Below, piece by piece: positions 8,245 to 18,329 of a stretch of 64,000 nucleotides of DNA. Numbering within the stretch: position 1 is the stretch's first letter; each line of letters begins with the position of its first letter. Source of the stretch: an uncultured Aquiluna sp. (GTDB lineage: Bacteria; Actinomycetota; Actinomycetes; Actinomycetales; Microbacteriaceae); the NCBI GenBank assembly GCA_905182225.1, contig CAJJAJ010000029.1, positions 1-64,000 of the forward strand, given 5' to 3'. The notes under the pieces are model-generated. The model saw only the letters and a list, made by a program, of their open reading frames with translations, searched no databases and was not told the origin of the DNA. Made by a program: the position numbers and the translations under genes.

Positions 8245-9324
8245 CTAACCCATGGCAAGGTAGCCGGTTCCGCTTCCGGTAATCGAAAAGAAGTTAGCCG
8301 CGCGCATAAATGCTGCTTCTCCAGGAGCCAGCTGGATGAACTCATCCAGCGAATTAGACAGCGTTATCTCACCGGCCACACAAACCAAAATTGCGGTTCC
8401 CTTGAGAGCCAAATCAACCAGCATGCGCTCACTACTTGGCGTGACTCGATAAAAACTAAAGTCCTCAACTGGGACCGGATACTCATCTAGGCCCTGTGAC
8501 AGCATCTTGGTCTGCAGAAGCGGATCTAGCAGGGGCTCAAATATGAGCACCTGCATGAGCTCCTCAAGATCAATTGGCTTTTTGGTTAGACCCCCGCGCA
8601 GCACATTGTCACTGGCTGCCATGACCTCGACCCCGAGCCCGGATAAGTAACTGTGGATGTTGCCAGCTGGCAAAAATAGCGCTTGACCCGGTTGCAAGGT
8701 GACCTGATTCATCAGAACCGAAACCAACAGCCCGTTGTCATTCGGAAACTCTGAATCAAGTTGAGCAATCAGCTGAGCGCGGTCTTGACCCAATACATCT
8801 TTCGATGAGGCAAGTTGGTTGACCGCAGTTTGGCTTCCATCGAAGGCCCACTTTGTTGCGCCCTTGAGCCCATCTTTTTCAAATGCTTGAAGCCAGCCTG
8901 AAAAAATCTCATTGCTGTTTGCTAACGAGGCAATATCCCGGGCAACTTCCAAGAGCGGCCTAAAGCCACAAAGTGCCGTGAACTCTGAAACCGCGACGAT
9001 TAGTTCAGGCTTGTGGTTGCCGTCCTGGTAACCGGGAGCGTCATCCGCGAATTGTTTCATAGCTCTCTGTTTCGATGGGTGTGCCTGAATTGACAGCGGC
9101 TTGGCTGCTGCCAATAGTTTCACCAAGTAGGGAAGCTCTCCGATTCGCTCCAGCAGGTTGCCGCCAATGTGATCATCGACTTCCGAAGGGTCTAGGCGAT
9201 GAGAGCCGAACCAAATCTCGGCTTGCGGCTGACCATTTGAATCGATTCGTTTCAGGGCTGGAATCAGTTCAAGTGAGCCCCAGGCATAGGTCTTAGGTTC
9301 ATTGGTCAACCGAAAGATAGTCAC
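8245..9324 (-). CDS. manA: Mannose-6-phosphate isomerase, class I
   Basis: KLLAAAKPLSIQAHPSK, GNHKPELIVA, LPAGNIHSYLSGLGVEVMAASDNVLRGGLT. Confidence 0.92.
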   Translation of the reverse strand: MTIFRLTNEPKTYAWGSLELIPALKRIDSNGQPQAEIWFGSHRLDPSEVDDHIGGNLLERIGELPYLVKLLAAAKPLSIQAHPSKQRAMKQFADDAPGYQDGNHKPELIVAVSEFTALCGFRPLLEVARDIASLANSNEIFSGWLQAFEKDGLKGATKWAFDGSQTAVNQLASSKDVLGQDRAQLIAQLDSEFPNDNGLLVSVLMNQVTLQPGQALFLPAGNIHSYLSGLGVEVMAASDNVLRGGLTKKPIDLEELMQVLIFEPLLDPLLQTKMLSQGLDEYPVPVEDFSFYRVTPSSERMLVDLALKGTAILVCVAGEITLSNSLDEFIQLAPGEAAFMRAANFFSITGSGTGYLAMG

Positions 9325-9333
9325 GTCGCAAGC

Positions 9334-10605
9334 CTACCTAGCACCATCTTCGGTAACGACAATTGAGATCGGACCAGTAGCAGGGTAAGCGGCATCAAGC
9401 TCGCTCCGGCGAGCTCGCTTCACAACGCTCGCCGCAATAAACCCGGACCCGACTGCCATAACAATCGGGAAGAAGAACGCCAGGGACAACCCGACGCCCT
9501 CTGACAGCGCACCCATAACTGTTTTGGCAGCGATTGAGATCACTGCGTTGAAAAGGCTCAGGCTGCTAACCGCCCAAGCGGTTGACACTCCTGGGATGTG
9601 GCCGGCGGCTGAATAAAAAGCAGGCGAAACCGGAGCAAGCCCAAGGCCAGCTAATCCCCAGAAAATTCCGGTCACTATCAAACCAATTTCGGGATCGAAT
9701 GACGCCAACTGACCCGCTGTCAGTGCTGAAATTGAAAGGGTAATCGCCGCCAAGAAGGCGCCGCGCGAAGCCATGGTGTGAGGGTGCATGACTCTTGCCA
9801 AGCGAGTCATCGACAGGCGCCCGATTATCATGCCGGTCATGAAGGCTGCAAATGGAATAGAGCGAAGCGCTACATCTGCATTCAAGACATCTTTGGCAAA
9901 AACTGCCGCCCAGTCGATGATCGCCACCTCCGGATAAATGCCGAAAAATAGACCGACTGCAAGCAATCTAAGCTCGGCCGGCATTTGATATATCCTGCGT
10001 TTGACCGTATTGGTCTTTTCTTCGAGGTGCCCATCCTCAGTTGGGGACAGTAACCAACGAAGATTGAACTCAAAGATTATGAGGGTCACCGCACCGACAA
10101 TCAGCAAGTAGATTTCGAGGCTGAGATAAACGGTTGCGAGGCCGCCGCTTATGGCCGCTGCCACAGCGCCCAGGCTCCAGCCGGCATGCATTCTGCCCAT
10201 GACGTTGATGCTTATCTGCTTTTGTAGCATGACCGCAGAAGCATTGACGCTCACGCCCATGAGTGAAATGAAGAAGCCAAAGCTGGCGTTCAGGAAGAAC
10301 CAAACCAGTGGGTCGCTGCTAAAAGCAAGAGTGACTAGAAAAACCATCGCTCCGTAGTTTGAAAATCTGATGATCGCCCTAGAGCCAAATCTCATGATCA
10401 ATCTCGACGCGAACAAAAGTGGTGTTATCGAACCGATGACGCCGAAGCCAATTATGGTTCCCCAGGTGGCGAAGGAGACATCCAGCCGAGCAATATATTC
10501 CGGCACCCAAGCCACAGAGGATAGGGCTGCGTGACCCATGGCGATGAAGGTTGCCAAGGTGGCGATCTGCGCTTTTCGTAGTCTGGCACCTGGCAGACGT
10601 ATCAC
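9334..10605 (-). CDS. MFS transporter
   Basis: About 12 hydrophobic segments, FucP/YbjJ-like MFS. Confidence 0.82.
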   Translation of the reverse strand: MIRLPGARLRKAQIATLATFIAMGHAALSSVAWVPEYIARLDVSFATWGTIIGFGVIGSITPLLFASRLIMRFGSRAIIRFSNYGAMVFLVTLAFSSDPLVWFFLNASFGFFISLMGVSVNASAVMLQKQISINVMGRMHAGWSLGAVAAAISGGLATVYLSLEIYLLIVGAVTLIIFEFNLRWLLSPTEDGHLEEKTNTVKRRIYQMPAELRLLAVGLFFGIYPEVAIIDWAAVFAKDVLNADVALRSIPFAAFMTGMIIGRLSMTRLARVMHPHTMASRGAFLAAITLSISALTAGQLASFDPEIGLIVTGIFWGLAGLGLAPVSPAFYSAAGHIPGVSTAWAVSSLSLFNAVISIAAKTVMGALSEGVGLSLAFFFPIVMAVGSGFIAASVVKRARRSELDAAYPATGPISIVVTEDGAR

Positions 10606-10609
10606 TTAG

Positions 10610-11959
10610 CTATCCTTTGGAGATTTTGAGTATCTCTTCGCGGTCGAAGAGCTTCATTCTCTCGCGTCCGAGGGCCTCTCCGATAGCTTTTTCCTTGGAA
10701 TTAATCTTCAACCATTTAGCCCAGTCCACAAAGTCGATATTTCGACTTTCTAGTGTCTTAACAACCTGGTCCTCGCCAGAGAATTCAGGCTGCCACCATC
10801 GATCCCGATCCTGAAGGACGTTACCGATAGTCTCTATGGCGTCGGCCTTGGTATGGCCAATAAGGCCTACTGGTCCACGCTTTATCCAGCCGGTGCAGTA
10901 GACACCCTGGAGACTCTCGCCATTCTCACCAATTACTCGACCGGCCTCGTTGGGAATCACCCCGGATTTAGCATCGAATGGAATCTTGTCAACGGGCGAT
11001 CCAAAGTAGCCGACCGCCCGATAAATGGCTTGGATTGGAAAGTTTGTTGTCTCTCCGGTTTTAACCACGCCTCCGGAGCCGTCAAGTTTGGTTTTTTCAA
11101 TGGTGAGGCCAGCAACTTTGCCGTCTTGGCCGACAACCTCAACGGGGCTTGCAAAAAAGTGCAGGTGGAGCCTGCGGTCCTGAGGCTCTTGAGGGTTTGC
11201 GCGCAACTGCTCAAGGGTTTTTACCATCACTCGAATCTGGTTGTTGCTATCAATGGCATCTTGAGAACCCTGGTCATACTGAAAATCCTCGTCATACACG
11301 ATTGCTTGAACACCGTTGATGTGGAGAGCCTCGCGCAGCTCCAAAGGGGAAAACTTAACCTGGGCTGGACCACGGCGACCAAAGACGTGCACATCGGTCA
11401 CTGGCGAGTCCCTAAGGCCTTGGTATACGTGATCTGGAATGTCTGTAGCAAGAAGGTCATCTGGGCGCTTTACGAGCATGCGAGCCACGTCAAGGGCAAC
11501 GTTTCCGTTACCGATTACTGCAACCTCTTTGGCGTTGAGTGGCCAAGTTCTAGCGACATCCGGATGGGCGTCGTACCAATTGACAAAGTCGGCTGCTCCG
11601 TAGGAGCCGTCAAGATCAATGCCGGGTATCGCTAGTGGCGCATCCTTGATGGCGCCGGTTGCAAATATGACCGCGTTGTAGTGCCTTTTTAGATCTTCTA
11701 GATCTATGTCTTGGCCATAACGGACGTTACCAAAAAACCGAATGTCTCCTCGGTCAAGAACCTCGTGAAGAGCATTGATGATGCCCTTAATTCTGGGGTG
11801 GTCCGGAGCAACTCCGTAACGAACGAGTCCATAGGGAGCGGGAAGGTGATCAAATAAGTCGATCGATACTTCAAAGTCACGCTCGGCCTTCAAGATCAGG
11901 TCCGCCGCATAGATACCGGCGGGACCTGCGCCAATGATTGCGAGCCTTAGCTTTGACAT
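10610..11959 (-). CDS. Ferredoxin/adrenodoxin-NADP reductase-like FAD protein (FprA-like)
   Basis: AIIGAGPAGIYAADLIL, YGLVRYGVAPDHPRIKG, VIGNGNVALDVARML, GWIKRGPVGLIGHTKADA. Confidence 0.9.
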   Translation of the reverse strand: MSKLRLAIIGAGPAGIYAADLILKAERDFEVSIDLFDHLPAPYGLVRYGVAPDHPRIKGIINALHEVLDRGDIRFFGNVRYGQDIDLEDLKRHYNAVIFATGAIKDAPLAIPGIDLDGSYGAADFVNWYDAHPDVARTWPLNAKEVAVIGNGNVALDVARMLVKRPDDLLATDIPDHVYQGLRDSPVTDVHVFGRRGPAQVKFSPLELREALHINGVQAIVYDEDFQYDQGSQDAIDSNNQIRVMVKTLEQLRANPQEPQDRRLHLHFFASPVEVVGQDGKVAGLTIEKTKLDGSGGVVKTGETTNFPIQAIYRAVGYFGSPVDKIPFDAKSGVIPNEAGRVIGENGESLQGVYCTGWIKRGPVGLIGHTKADAIETIGNVLQDRDRWWQPEFSGEDQVVKTLESRNIDFVDWAKWLKINSKEKAIGEALGRERMKLFDREEILKISKG

Positions 11960-12010
11960 TAGTTACTGTTCCTTTTCTAAACTGTTTTTCTAAGCCGTGT
12001 TTTCTGTAAC

Positions 12011-13009
12011 TTAGCCCTTGCGCTCGACAACTGCCAATGCAAATGCCTCTAGTGCTGTTCGAACTTTGCCCTTCGGAAGTGGCGCGATAGCGGCTATCGC
12101 CGCTTCCGCCCATCGCCTAGTTTCTAGTTTGGATTCTTCCATGACTGGGTGCGCTCGTAACCTCTCAAGAACCTCAGGGAGCGAAGCGGCATCTAGTCCC
12201 GATGTAATGTCAGCAAGCAACTTGACTGACTCGGTGTCATCGTGCTTGGCAAGTAGCAGCACTGGAAGAGTAGGAACTCCCGCGAGCAGGTCAGTCCCAG
12301 AAACTTTGCCGCTTTGCGACTTGGTGGATTCAATGTCGATGATGTCATCTATTAGCTGGAAGGCAACGCCAATGCTTTGCCCAAATTCCTCAAGTGGCTT
12401 TTGAAAAGAGGAGTCAGCTCCAGACAGCATTGCGCCAAGCTGAGCTGCAAGCGCGATCAGCGATCCAGTCTTGTCTCTCAACACCTGAATGTAGTGATCC
12501 ACAGGGTCTTCTTGATCAACTGGCCCGATTGTTTCGTGCAGTTGCCCAAGAACCAGTTGCTCAAAGATCTTTGCCTGCAGCTGCAGCGCCTCTCGGCCCA
12601 AGCCGGAAACCAGGTTCGAAGCCCGGGCAAACAACAAATCGCCGGTCAAGATTGCAATGTTATTGCCCCATACGATGTGGGCAGTGTCGATGCCTCGTCT
12701 GGTGGAGGCCTGATCCATAACATCGTCGTGATATAGGGTCGCTAAATGAGTAATCTCCATGACGACTGCGGCATCTAGGACATCTTCGCCGCCAGGGGTT
12801 CCCAGGTGCGAGGTTAGAAGCGTCAATACTGGACGCATCCTTTTGCCACCCGCTCTTGCCAAGTGACTCGTCATCGAATCGACGATTACTTCTGCGTGAG
12901 CGGTGGCTTCGATGAGTCTTGCCTCCACCTTTGCTAGGTCAGATTCGAGACTAGAAAGCAGCGCTTTGTCAGTTACCAACCGAAGTTGGCTAGGCAGTGC
13001 GATTTTCAT
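12011..13009 (-). CDS. Polyprenyl diphosphate synthase
   Basis: DDxxD-type motifs LYHDDVMD and QLIDDIID; start at MKIALPSQLRL rather than the longer track ORF. Confidence 0.9.
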   Translation of the reverse strand: MKIALPSQLRLVTDKALLSSLESDLAKVEARLIEATAHAEVIVDSMTSHLARAGGKRMRPVLTLLTSHLGTPGGEDVLDAAVVMEITHLATLYHDDVMDQASTRRGIDTAHIVWGNNIAILTGDLLFARASNLVSGLGREALQLQAKIFEQLVLGQLHETIGPVDQEDPVDHYIQVLRDKTGSLIALAAQLGAMLSGADSSFQKPLEEFGQSIGVAFQLIDDIIDIESTKSQSGKVSGTDLLAGVPTLPVLLLAKHDDTESVKLLADITSGLDAASLPEVLERLRAHPVMEESKLETRRWAEAAIAAIAPLPKGKVRTALEAFALAVVERKG

Positions 13010-13698
13010 TTCTCCCTTATGGCCGAATGAATAGCAACCACACCGAAACTCAAGTTCTTCCATTGAGTTTTAGAAAAGCCAGCTTTAGCGATGTCCTTGG
13101 CTAGTTCAGCCTGCCTTGGCCACGCAACAATTGACTCGGAGAGATAGCTGTAGGCGGCTGGAGTTTTGCTAGCCAATCGGCTCACAAGCGGCAAAATAAG
13201 GGTTAGGTAAGCGCGGTAGAAGACGCCCAACAATCCCGGCACGTGCGAGAACTCGCAAATCACCAATCGTCCGCCCGGCTTCAAAACCCTCAAAAACTCG
13301 TGGAGAGCTTTGTCTCGGTCTTGCACGTTTCGCAAGCCGAAGGACATTGTGACAACGTCAAATTCATTGTTTTTAAAGGGCAACTTCATTGCGTCTGCGA
13401 AGACGAACTCAAGCTCCGGATAGCGTTTCTTGCCCTCGGCAAGCATGCCTTTAGAAAAATCAGCTGCTACAACTTCTACCCCCGGAAGCTTTAGTGCCAT
13501 GGAGCTGGTGCCGGTGCCGGCTGCGATATCAAGAACCTTTTCGCCCGATTGCGGATCAACTTTTTCAAGTACTTTTTTGCGCCAAAGCTTGGCCTGACCG
13601 AAGGACAACAGATCATTGGTTTTGTCGTAGGCGTGGGCGACGTCGTCGAACATCTTTGAAACTTGCTCGGGTGATTTAGAAAGGTCGGCTTTAGACAC
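13006..13698 (-). CDS. ubiE: Demethylmenaquinone methyltransferase
   Basis: VLDIAAGTGTSSMAL, SFGLRNVQDRDKAL, PGGRLVICEFS. Confidence 0.92.
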   Translation of the reverse strand: MSKADLSKSPEQVSKMFDDVAHAYDKTNDLLSFGQAKLWRKKVLEKVDPQSGEKVLDIAAGTGTSSMALKLPGVEVVAADFSKGMLAEGKKRYPELEFVFADAMKLPFKNNEFDVVTMSFGLRNVQDRDKALHEFLRVLKPGGRLVICEFSHVPGLLGVFYRAYLTLILPLVSRLASKTPAAYSYLSESIVAWPRQAELAKDIAKAGFSKTQWKNLSFGVVAIHSAIREK

Positions 13699-13707
13699 GT
13701 CCCTAGT

Positions 13708-14025
13708 CTAATCGCGAGTCTTGGGGTTGCTTTGACTCACGAGGGTATAGACCACCAGCGAAACGGTCCCAAGCACCAGCCCAACCATCAGCGGCGTTGT
13801 TGCAGAAACATACTTGTCTGCCGGAGTCAAGGTTGTGATTTCAACATCGCTGAAATCCACCGGTTGACTATCAAAGGTCCCGACCTGATTGTCGACCATT
13901 GCCGGCGGTATTACCTGTTGAACATGGGAATCGGTTTCCAGCTCCAAGTCGTCGCCCTCAGCTGAAAAGCCGACCGCAGCAAAAGGCATCGCCAGCAGCG
14001 AAACCGCGACCACCTTTATTAACAC
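13708..14025 (-). CDS. Small exported/membrane protein of unknown function
   Basis: N-terminal hydrophobic segment (LIKVVAVSLLAMPFAAVGFSA) and C-terminal TM (PLMVGLVLGTVSLVVYTLV); GTG start at 14023-14025 preferred over track start 14127. Confidence 0.6.
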   Translation of the reverse strand: MLIKVVAVSLLAMPFAAVGFSAEGDDLELETDSHVQQVIPPAMVDNQVGTFDSQPVDFSDVEITTLTPADKYVSATTPLMVGLVLGTVSLVVYTLVSQSNPKTRD

Positions 14026-14125
14026 TTCATCACCTGACCTAAACTGACTAATAAGACTAAAGAGGAAATCTATTTCTCGCATTACTGGTTTGAATAATCT
14101 CAGTGAACTGTGAGCAAAGGGAACC

Positions 14126-15322
14126 ATGGCTTTGAAGGTATTAATCCGAAAGATAACTGTGTCGGATCAGTTAGAGCTAGACGGTTCATCGGTGTTTTTG
14201 CGAAATGATCAGCAAATTATTGGCACGGGCCGTGCCATCCAAATAGCCGCAAGGGGTAAAAACCGAGTTGCTGAGCTAGCAGCTGGCTGGAAAGAGATCC
14301 TTGCCACCGCTGAAATAGACAACCAATCAGGAATCAGCAGCGCTGGCCTGATTGCGCTGACCTCAATCACTTTTTCCGAAAACAGCTCCCAGGAAAGCGT
14401 GCTCTACGTCCCAATGGTTACAAAGGTTTACCGGGGCGAAGTTGGCTTTGAGGTAATCATCGAAGGTCCTAAGACCTTGGAGAATGACCTGCAGCCGGCG
14501 CTTGGGTCGTTTCAAGACGGCAGTTTCAGTTCGGATGCTTTCAAGGGAGCGGTGGCTAAATCTCTTGAGGCATTCAGTACAACGGACCTAGAAAAAGTAG
14601 TGATCGGCAGAGACCTACTAATGCCAATTGAATCCCGGCCCAACCTAGCGACGCCTCTAAAAAGACTGCACGAACGATACCCGGATTGCTGGACCTATGC
14701 GATTGGAGATGTCTTCGGGGCCTCTCCAGAGCTACTGCTGAGAGCACAAAGCGGCGAGGTCTCAGCCAGAGTGCTTGCCGGAACGGCCGGCCGAGGCACC
14801 GACCCGGATGTCGATCGCGCCATCGCCGAGGGCCTTGCCCACTCTCAGAAAAACAGGCACGAGCACGAATTTGCGGTGAACTCAATGGTCCAAGCGCTGC
14901 AGCCTTTTTGCGATTTTGTTCACGCACATTCAAAGCCGTTCTCACTTGCCCTACCCGACCTTTGGCACCTTGCCACCGATGTCAAGGGTGAGCTCCGAGA
15001 CGGGGTAACGCTCCTGGACGCCATAGCCAAGTTGCACCCAACCGCAGCGGTTGCCGGAACGCCGACTCAGTTAGCCGAGAAGCTAATAGATGAGCTGGAG
15101 CCTTTTGACAGAGCGGGTTATGCGGGACCGGTTGGTTGGCTAAGTTCAAACGGCGACGGGGAGTTGGCAATTGCGCTTCGTGGCGGAATCATCGAGCCAA
15201 ATCAAATTAGAGCTATCGCGGGTTGCGGAATAGTTTCTGAGTCAGACCCTGAAGCAGAGCTTGCCGAGACGGAGCTGAAGTTCAAAGCCGTTCGCTACGC
15301 CTTTGCGGCTGAGAGCTTGTAG
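14126..15322 (+). CDS. menF: Isochorismate synthase
   Basis: Chorismate-binding fold (ATPLKRLHERYPDCWTYAIGDVFGASPELLL, LAGTAGRGTD, LHPTAAVAGTPT); within men cluster. Confidence 0.88.
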   Translation: MALKVLIRKITVSDQLELDGSSVFLRNDQQIIGTGRAIQIAARGKNRVAELAAGWKEILATAEIDNQSGISSAGLIALTSITFSENSSQESVLYVPMVTKVYRGEVGFEVIIEGPKTLENDLQPALGSFQDGSFSSDAFKGAVAKSLEAFSTTDLEKVVIGRDLLMPIESRPNLATPLKRLHERYPDCWTYAIGDVFGASPELLLRAQSGEVSARVLAGTAGRGTDPDVDRAIAEGLAHSQKNRHEHEFAVNSMVQALQPFCDFVHAHSKPFSLALPDLWHLATDVKGELRDGVTLLDAIAKLHPTAAVAGTPTQLAEKLIDELEPFDRAGYAGPVGWLSSNGDGELAIALRGGIIEPNQIRAIAGCGIVSESDPEAELAETELKFKAVRYAFAAESL

Positions 15323-16830
15323 TCAATAATCACGAAACCCTCTGCTTTCATAGCCTTTTCAAGTTCCGCTATTGATTGAACTTCGAAATACTGCCAATCG
15401 AAAGCTCTTACTACGGCCTCTATTGATAAGTGTTGCGGGGTGATGAATAGCTGCTCAAATAGCTCATTTGGGATGTTCTTTGACACCTCAAGATTTCTAA
15501 AAATCTGGCCGCCCGAATCATTTCCAACAATTAGTTGAACATTCAGATTTCTAAGTCCAGATTTATTTAGCGACCCAACATCGTGAATGAGAGTCAGATC
15601 ACCTATCAGTGCGCGAACGCCGTTTCCAGCCTGAGCAATTCCAATTGCGGTTGCAACCGTACCGTCAATCCCAGATAGGCCTCGGTTAGCAAAGGTTGTC
15701 ACGGCGGCGGGTCTGACAACCCTGTCAGCGACCCGAATCAGGTTTGAAGCACCAAACAGCAAAGGTATTGAGCCGGTGGCGTTCCAAACTGCTCGTGCCA
15801 ACAGTGCTCGCTCGTCGGTTGGTGGCTCGAAGTTCTTCCAGCTGGCAATCCAGGCACTATCGGCTCGTCCGCCCGGCATCAGCTGCCAAGAAGTCGCAAT
15901 GGCGTTGTTACCAACGTCGAACTTGCCAAACTGTTTCGAATTGGCGACATAGACATTGCAGCGCTTGATTAGGGCAATGATTGGCCTCGAAAGAGTTGGC
16001 TTTCCAAAAATAACTACCCTGCGAACCTGATCCGCCAAATCAGAACCGAGAGCCTGCACATAATCAGTGATTGCGCTGGATCCATACCTGGCACCCGAGG
16101 ATGGCTCAGCGAAAAGTGGAAGATTCGCCCTTTCAGCAAAGCGAACCGCATCCGACCCCGCGCCTGCACCCGCGATAACAACCGTGTGGTTATCCACTTC
16201 AATTTCTAGTTCTTCTTGCACGACTGGCGCCACTGGCAGAGCTCTCGTAGTCAGTTTGGAAAGAACATTCAGAGCGCTGGGCTCGCTAGCACTCAACGGC
16301 TCAACAAACTGAAGATTTAGCTGGACTGGTCCTGGCTGCTTGGATACTCCCAGGCTTTGAGCAATTGCGGCATCGACTAATTCGCCCGCAGAAGGATTGC
16401 TACCTGGCCTTGGCGCTGGAACGTCGTGGAAGCCTCGAAGGACACCGGAGAAGATGCCGACTTGATCGGTGGTTTGATTCGCACCGACGCCCCTAAGTTC
16501 AGCGGGCCGGTCAGCGGTAAGCAAGATAAGTGGAACTCCACTGTGGTGGGCCTCTAGGACTGCAGGGTGCAGATTCGCAACGGCAGTTCCGGAGGTAGTA
16601 ATTATTACGCTTGGCTCTCCGGTCGCCATGGCTCTTCCGAGAGCCGTGAAAGCTAATGTCCGCTCATCGAGACGAATAGTTAGAGAAAGCTTGCCGGCCT
16701 GAGAAAGTTGACCAGCGGCAATTGCCAGCGCCTGAGATCTTGCGCCTGGGGCAAGGTAAAAGTTTTTGACGCCGCTTGCCACAAATTCAGCAATTAGCGA
16801 GGCAGCGAACTCTTGGGACGGGTTGGTCAC
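15295..16830 (-). CDS. menD: SEPHCHC synthase
   Basis: ThDP enzyme: LAPGARSQALA, TSGTAVANLHPAVLEAHHSGVPLILLTADRP, NRGLSGIDG. Confidence 0.92.
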   Translation of the reverse strand: MTNPSQEFAASLIAEFVASGVKNFYLAPGARSQALAIAAGQLSQAGKLSLTIRLDERTLAFTALGRAMATGEPSVIITTSGTAVANLHPAVLEAHHSGVPLILLTADRPAELRGVGANQTTDQVGIFSGVLRGFHDVPAPRPGSNPSAGELVDAAIAQSLGVSKQPGPVQLNLQFVEPLSASEPSALNVLSKLTTRALPVAPVVQEELEIEVDNHTVVIAGAGAGSDAVRFAERANLPLFAEPSSGARYGSSAITDYVQALGSDLADQVRRVVIFGKPTLSRPIIALIKRCNVYVANSKQFGKFDVGNNAIATSWQLMPGGRADSAWIASWKNFEPPTDERALLARAVWNATGSIPLLFGASNLIRVADRVVRPAAVTTFANRGLSGIDGTVATAIGIAQAGNGVRALIGDLTLIHDVGSLNKSGLRNLNVQLIVGNDSGGQIFRNLEVSKNIPNELFEQLFITPQHLSIEAVVRAFDWQYFEVQSIAELEKAMKAEGFVIIDYKLSAAKA

Positions 16831-17138
16831 TTCTTGTCTTTGTCGTCTTGATCTTTATTGCGCAAGAATTTTGAAATGTCCCTCAAGAAATTCGGGTCGT
16901 CATCCGGAGCAATTACTCGTCCTTTGCCGCCTGAAGATGGGCCCTGGTTATCTCGAAGTGGCCTTCCAACCATCAGGTAGAGAAGTCCGCCGAAAAATGG
17001 CAGTAGCGCGCAAAGCACCACCCAAGCCCACTTGGGCAGCAACCTGACTTCAGACTTGTCTGCGCTTGCTGCAAAAACCGTCGTGAAAATCGTCCAGATT
17101 AGTAAGAACCCTAAGGTTCCTATAGCCACTCTCGTCAT
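16827..17138 (-). CDS. PLDc_N-domain small membrane protein
   Basis: LPKWAWVVLCALLPFFGGLLYLMVGRP motif. Confidence 0.75.
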   Translation of the reverse strand: MTRVAIGTLGFLLIWTIFTTVFAASADKSEVRLLPKWAWVVLCALLPFFGGLLYLMVGRPLRDNQGPSSGGKGRVIAPDDDPNFLRDISKFLRNKDQDDKDKK

Positions 17139-17179
17139 AACTCCACCCTAGTTCACCAAGCTGAGCCTAAACTGAAGAG

Positions 17180-17491
17180 GTGAAAAACCCATGGCTCAGT
17201 TACGCACTCATTCGTCTCAGCTTATTTTTCGGCGTCTTTCTCGCCCTGATTGCATTGCAGTTCAACACATTTTTTGCCGCAATTATTGCAGCGGCGGTCT
17301 CTTTTGCAATTTCTCTGGTGTTTTTAGACAGGCAACGAAAAGCTATGAGTGAATCTGTGGCTGAAAAGTTGGCCCGAAATGCCTCCGGAACCTACGAGGA
17401 TAAAGAGAACGATCTCGAGAACGATCTAATGGATTCAGAAGCCGAAGCTGACAAAAAAGATCCCGGCGCCGACCAAGACCCCAAAGCCTAG
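17180..17491 (+). CDS. DUF4229-like membrane protein
   Basis: Two TM segments then a charged tail; YALIRLSLFFGVFLALIAL; GTG start. Confidence 0.7.
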   Translation: MKNPWLSYALIRLSLFFGVFLALIALQFNTFFAAIIAAAVSFAISLVFLDRQRKAMSESVAEKLARNASGTYEDKENDLENDLMDSEAEADKKDPGADQDPKA

Positions 17492-18319
17492 ACCCGCAAA
17501 GCTTGCAAGTTTCAGAGCAGTAATAAGCTCCTTTGCCCCTCTGCCATCAAGGGCAATCAGTGTTGCTGGAATGACGAGTAGCAGATTAAGCAGCCCCAGA
17601 AGTGTCGCCGGGTAAACCAACACCAGCATTAGGTTTATCAGCACTGGCAACCAAAGCATCCAGATAAACAGCCTGCGAGAGTTCTTTTCCCCCAACCTCA
17701 CGGCGACTGTGATTTTTCCAGATTCTTTGTCAGTTTTTATGTCTCGAATGTTGTTGACCATCAAAACAGCCGCTGCATAGAGGCCGTATGCGCCACCAAC
17801 CAGAACCGCAAGCGGGTCTACGAAGCCGGTCTGAATAAAGTTGGTTCCAACCGTTGCAACAAGTCCAAAGAAAATAAAAACGGCAATCTCACCGAGACCG
17901 GCATAGCCGTAAGGGTTTTTACCCCCGGTATAGAACCAGGCAGCCACGATGGCAGCAATGCCAATCAAAACCAAAAACCACTGACCGGTCAATAAAACAA
18001 CGGTCAGACCAACGAGACCTGCAAAACCAAAGCTTGCAAATGCCGCTATTTTTACTGATCTCGGCTTTGCCGAACCCGACCCAGTGAGCCTTAGTGGGCC
18101 AACTCTGTTTTCATCGGTACCGCGGATGCCATCGGAGTAATCGTTCGCGTAGTTCACGCCTACCTGCAAAGACAAGGCAACAAGTAGAGCCAGAATCGAA
18201 AGAAGCAGATCAAAAGAATCAAGCGATGCCGCAGTTGCGCTTCCAAGAATGATTGGTGCGATGGCCAGCGGGAGAGTCCTGAGCCGGGCGCCCTCAATCC
18301 AAAGTTTTACAGTTGACAT
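17435..18319 (-). CDS. menA: 1,4-dihydroxy-2-naphthoate polyprenyltransferase
   Basis: UbiA-family NYANDYSDGIRGTDENRVGPLRL, NNIRDIKTDKESGK; start at MSTVKLWIEGARLRTLP. Confidence 0.92.
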   Translation of the reverse strand: MSTVKLWIEGARLRTLPLAIAPIILGSATAASLDSFDLLLSILALLVALSLQVGVNYANDYSDGIRGTDENRVGPLRLTGSGSAKPRSVKIAAFASFGFAGLVGLTVVLLTGQWFLVLIGIAAIVAAWFYTGGKNPYGYAGLGEIAVFIFFGLVATVGTNFIQTGFVDPLAVLVGGAYGLYAAAVLMVNNIRDIKTDKESGKITVAVRLGEKNSRRLFIWMLWLPVLINLMLVLVYPATLLGLLNLLLVIPATLIALDGRGAKELITALKLASFAGLGFGVLVGAGIFFVSFGF

Positions 18320-18329
18320 TCGATAAAGA

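Noticed and set aside
10853-11635. 260-aa + strand ORF
   Set aside because: Antisense to the well-supported ferredoxin-NADP reductase gene; no recognisable motifs.
12018-12736. + strand ORFs antisense to polyprenyl synthase
   Set aside because: Shadow frames of a conserved gene; no motifs.
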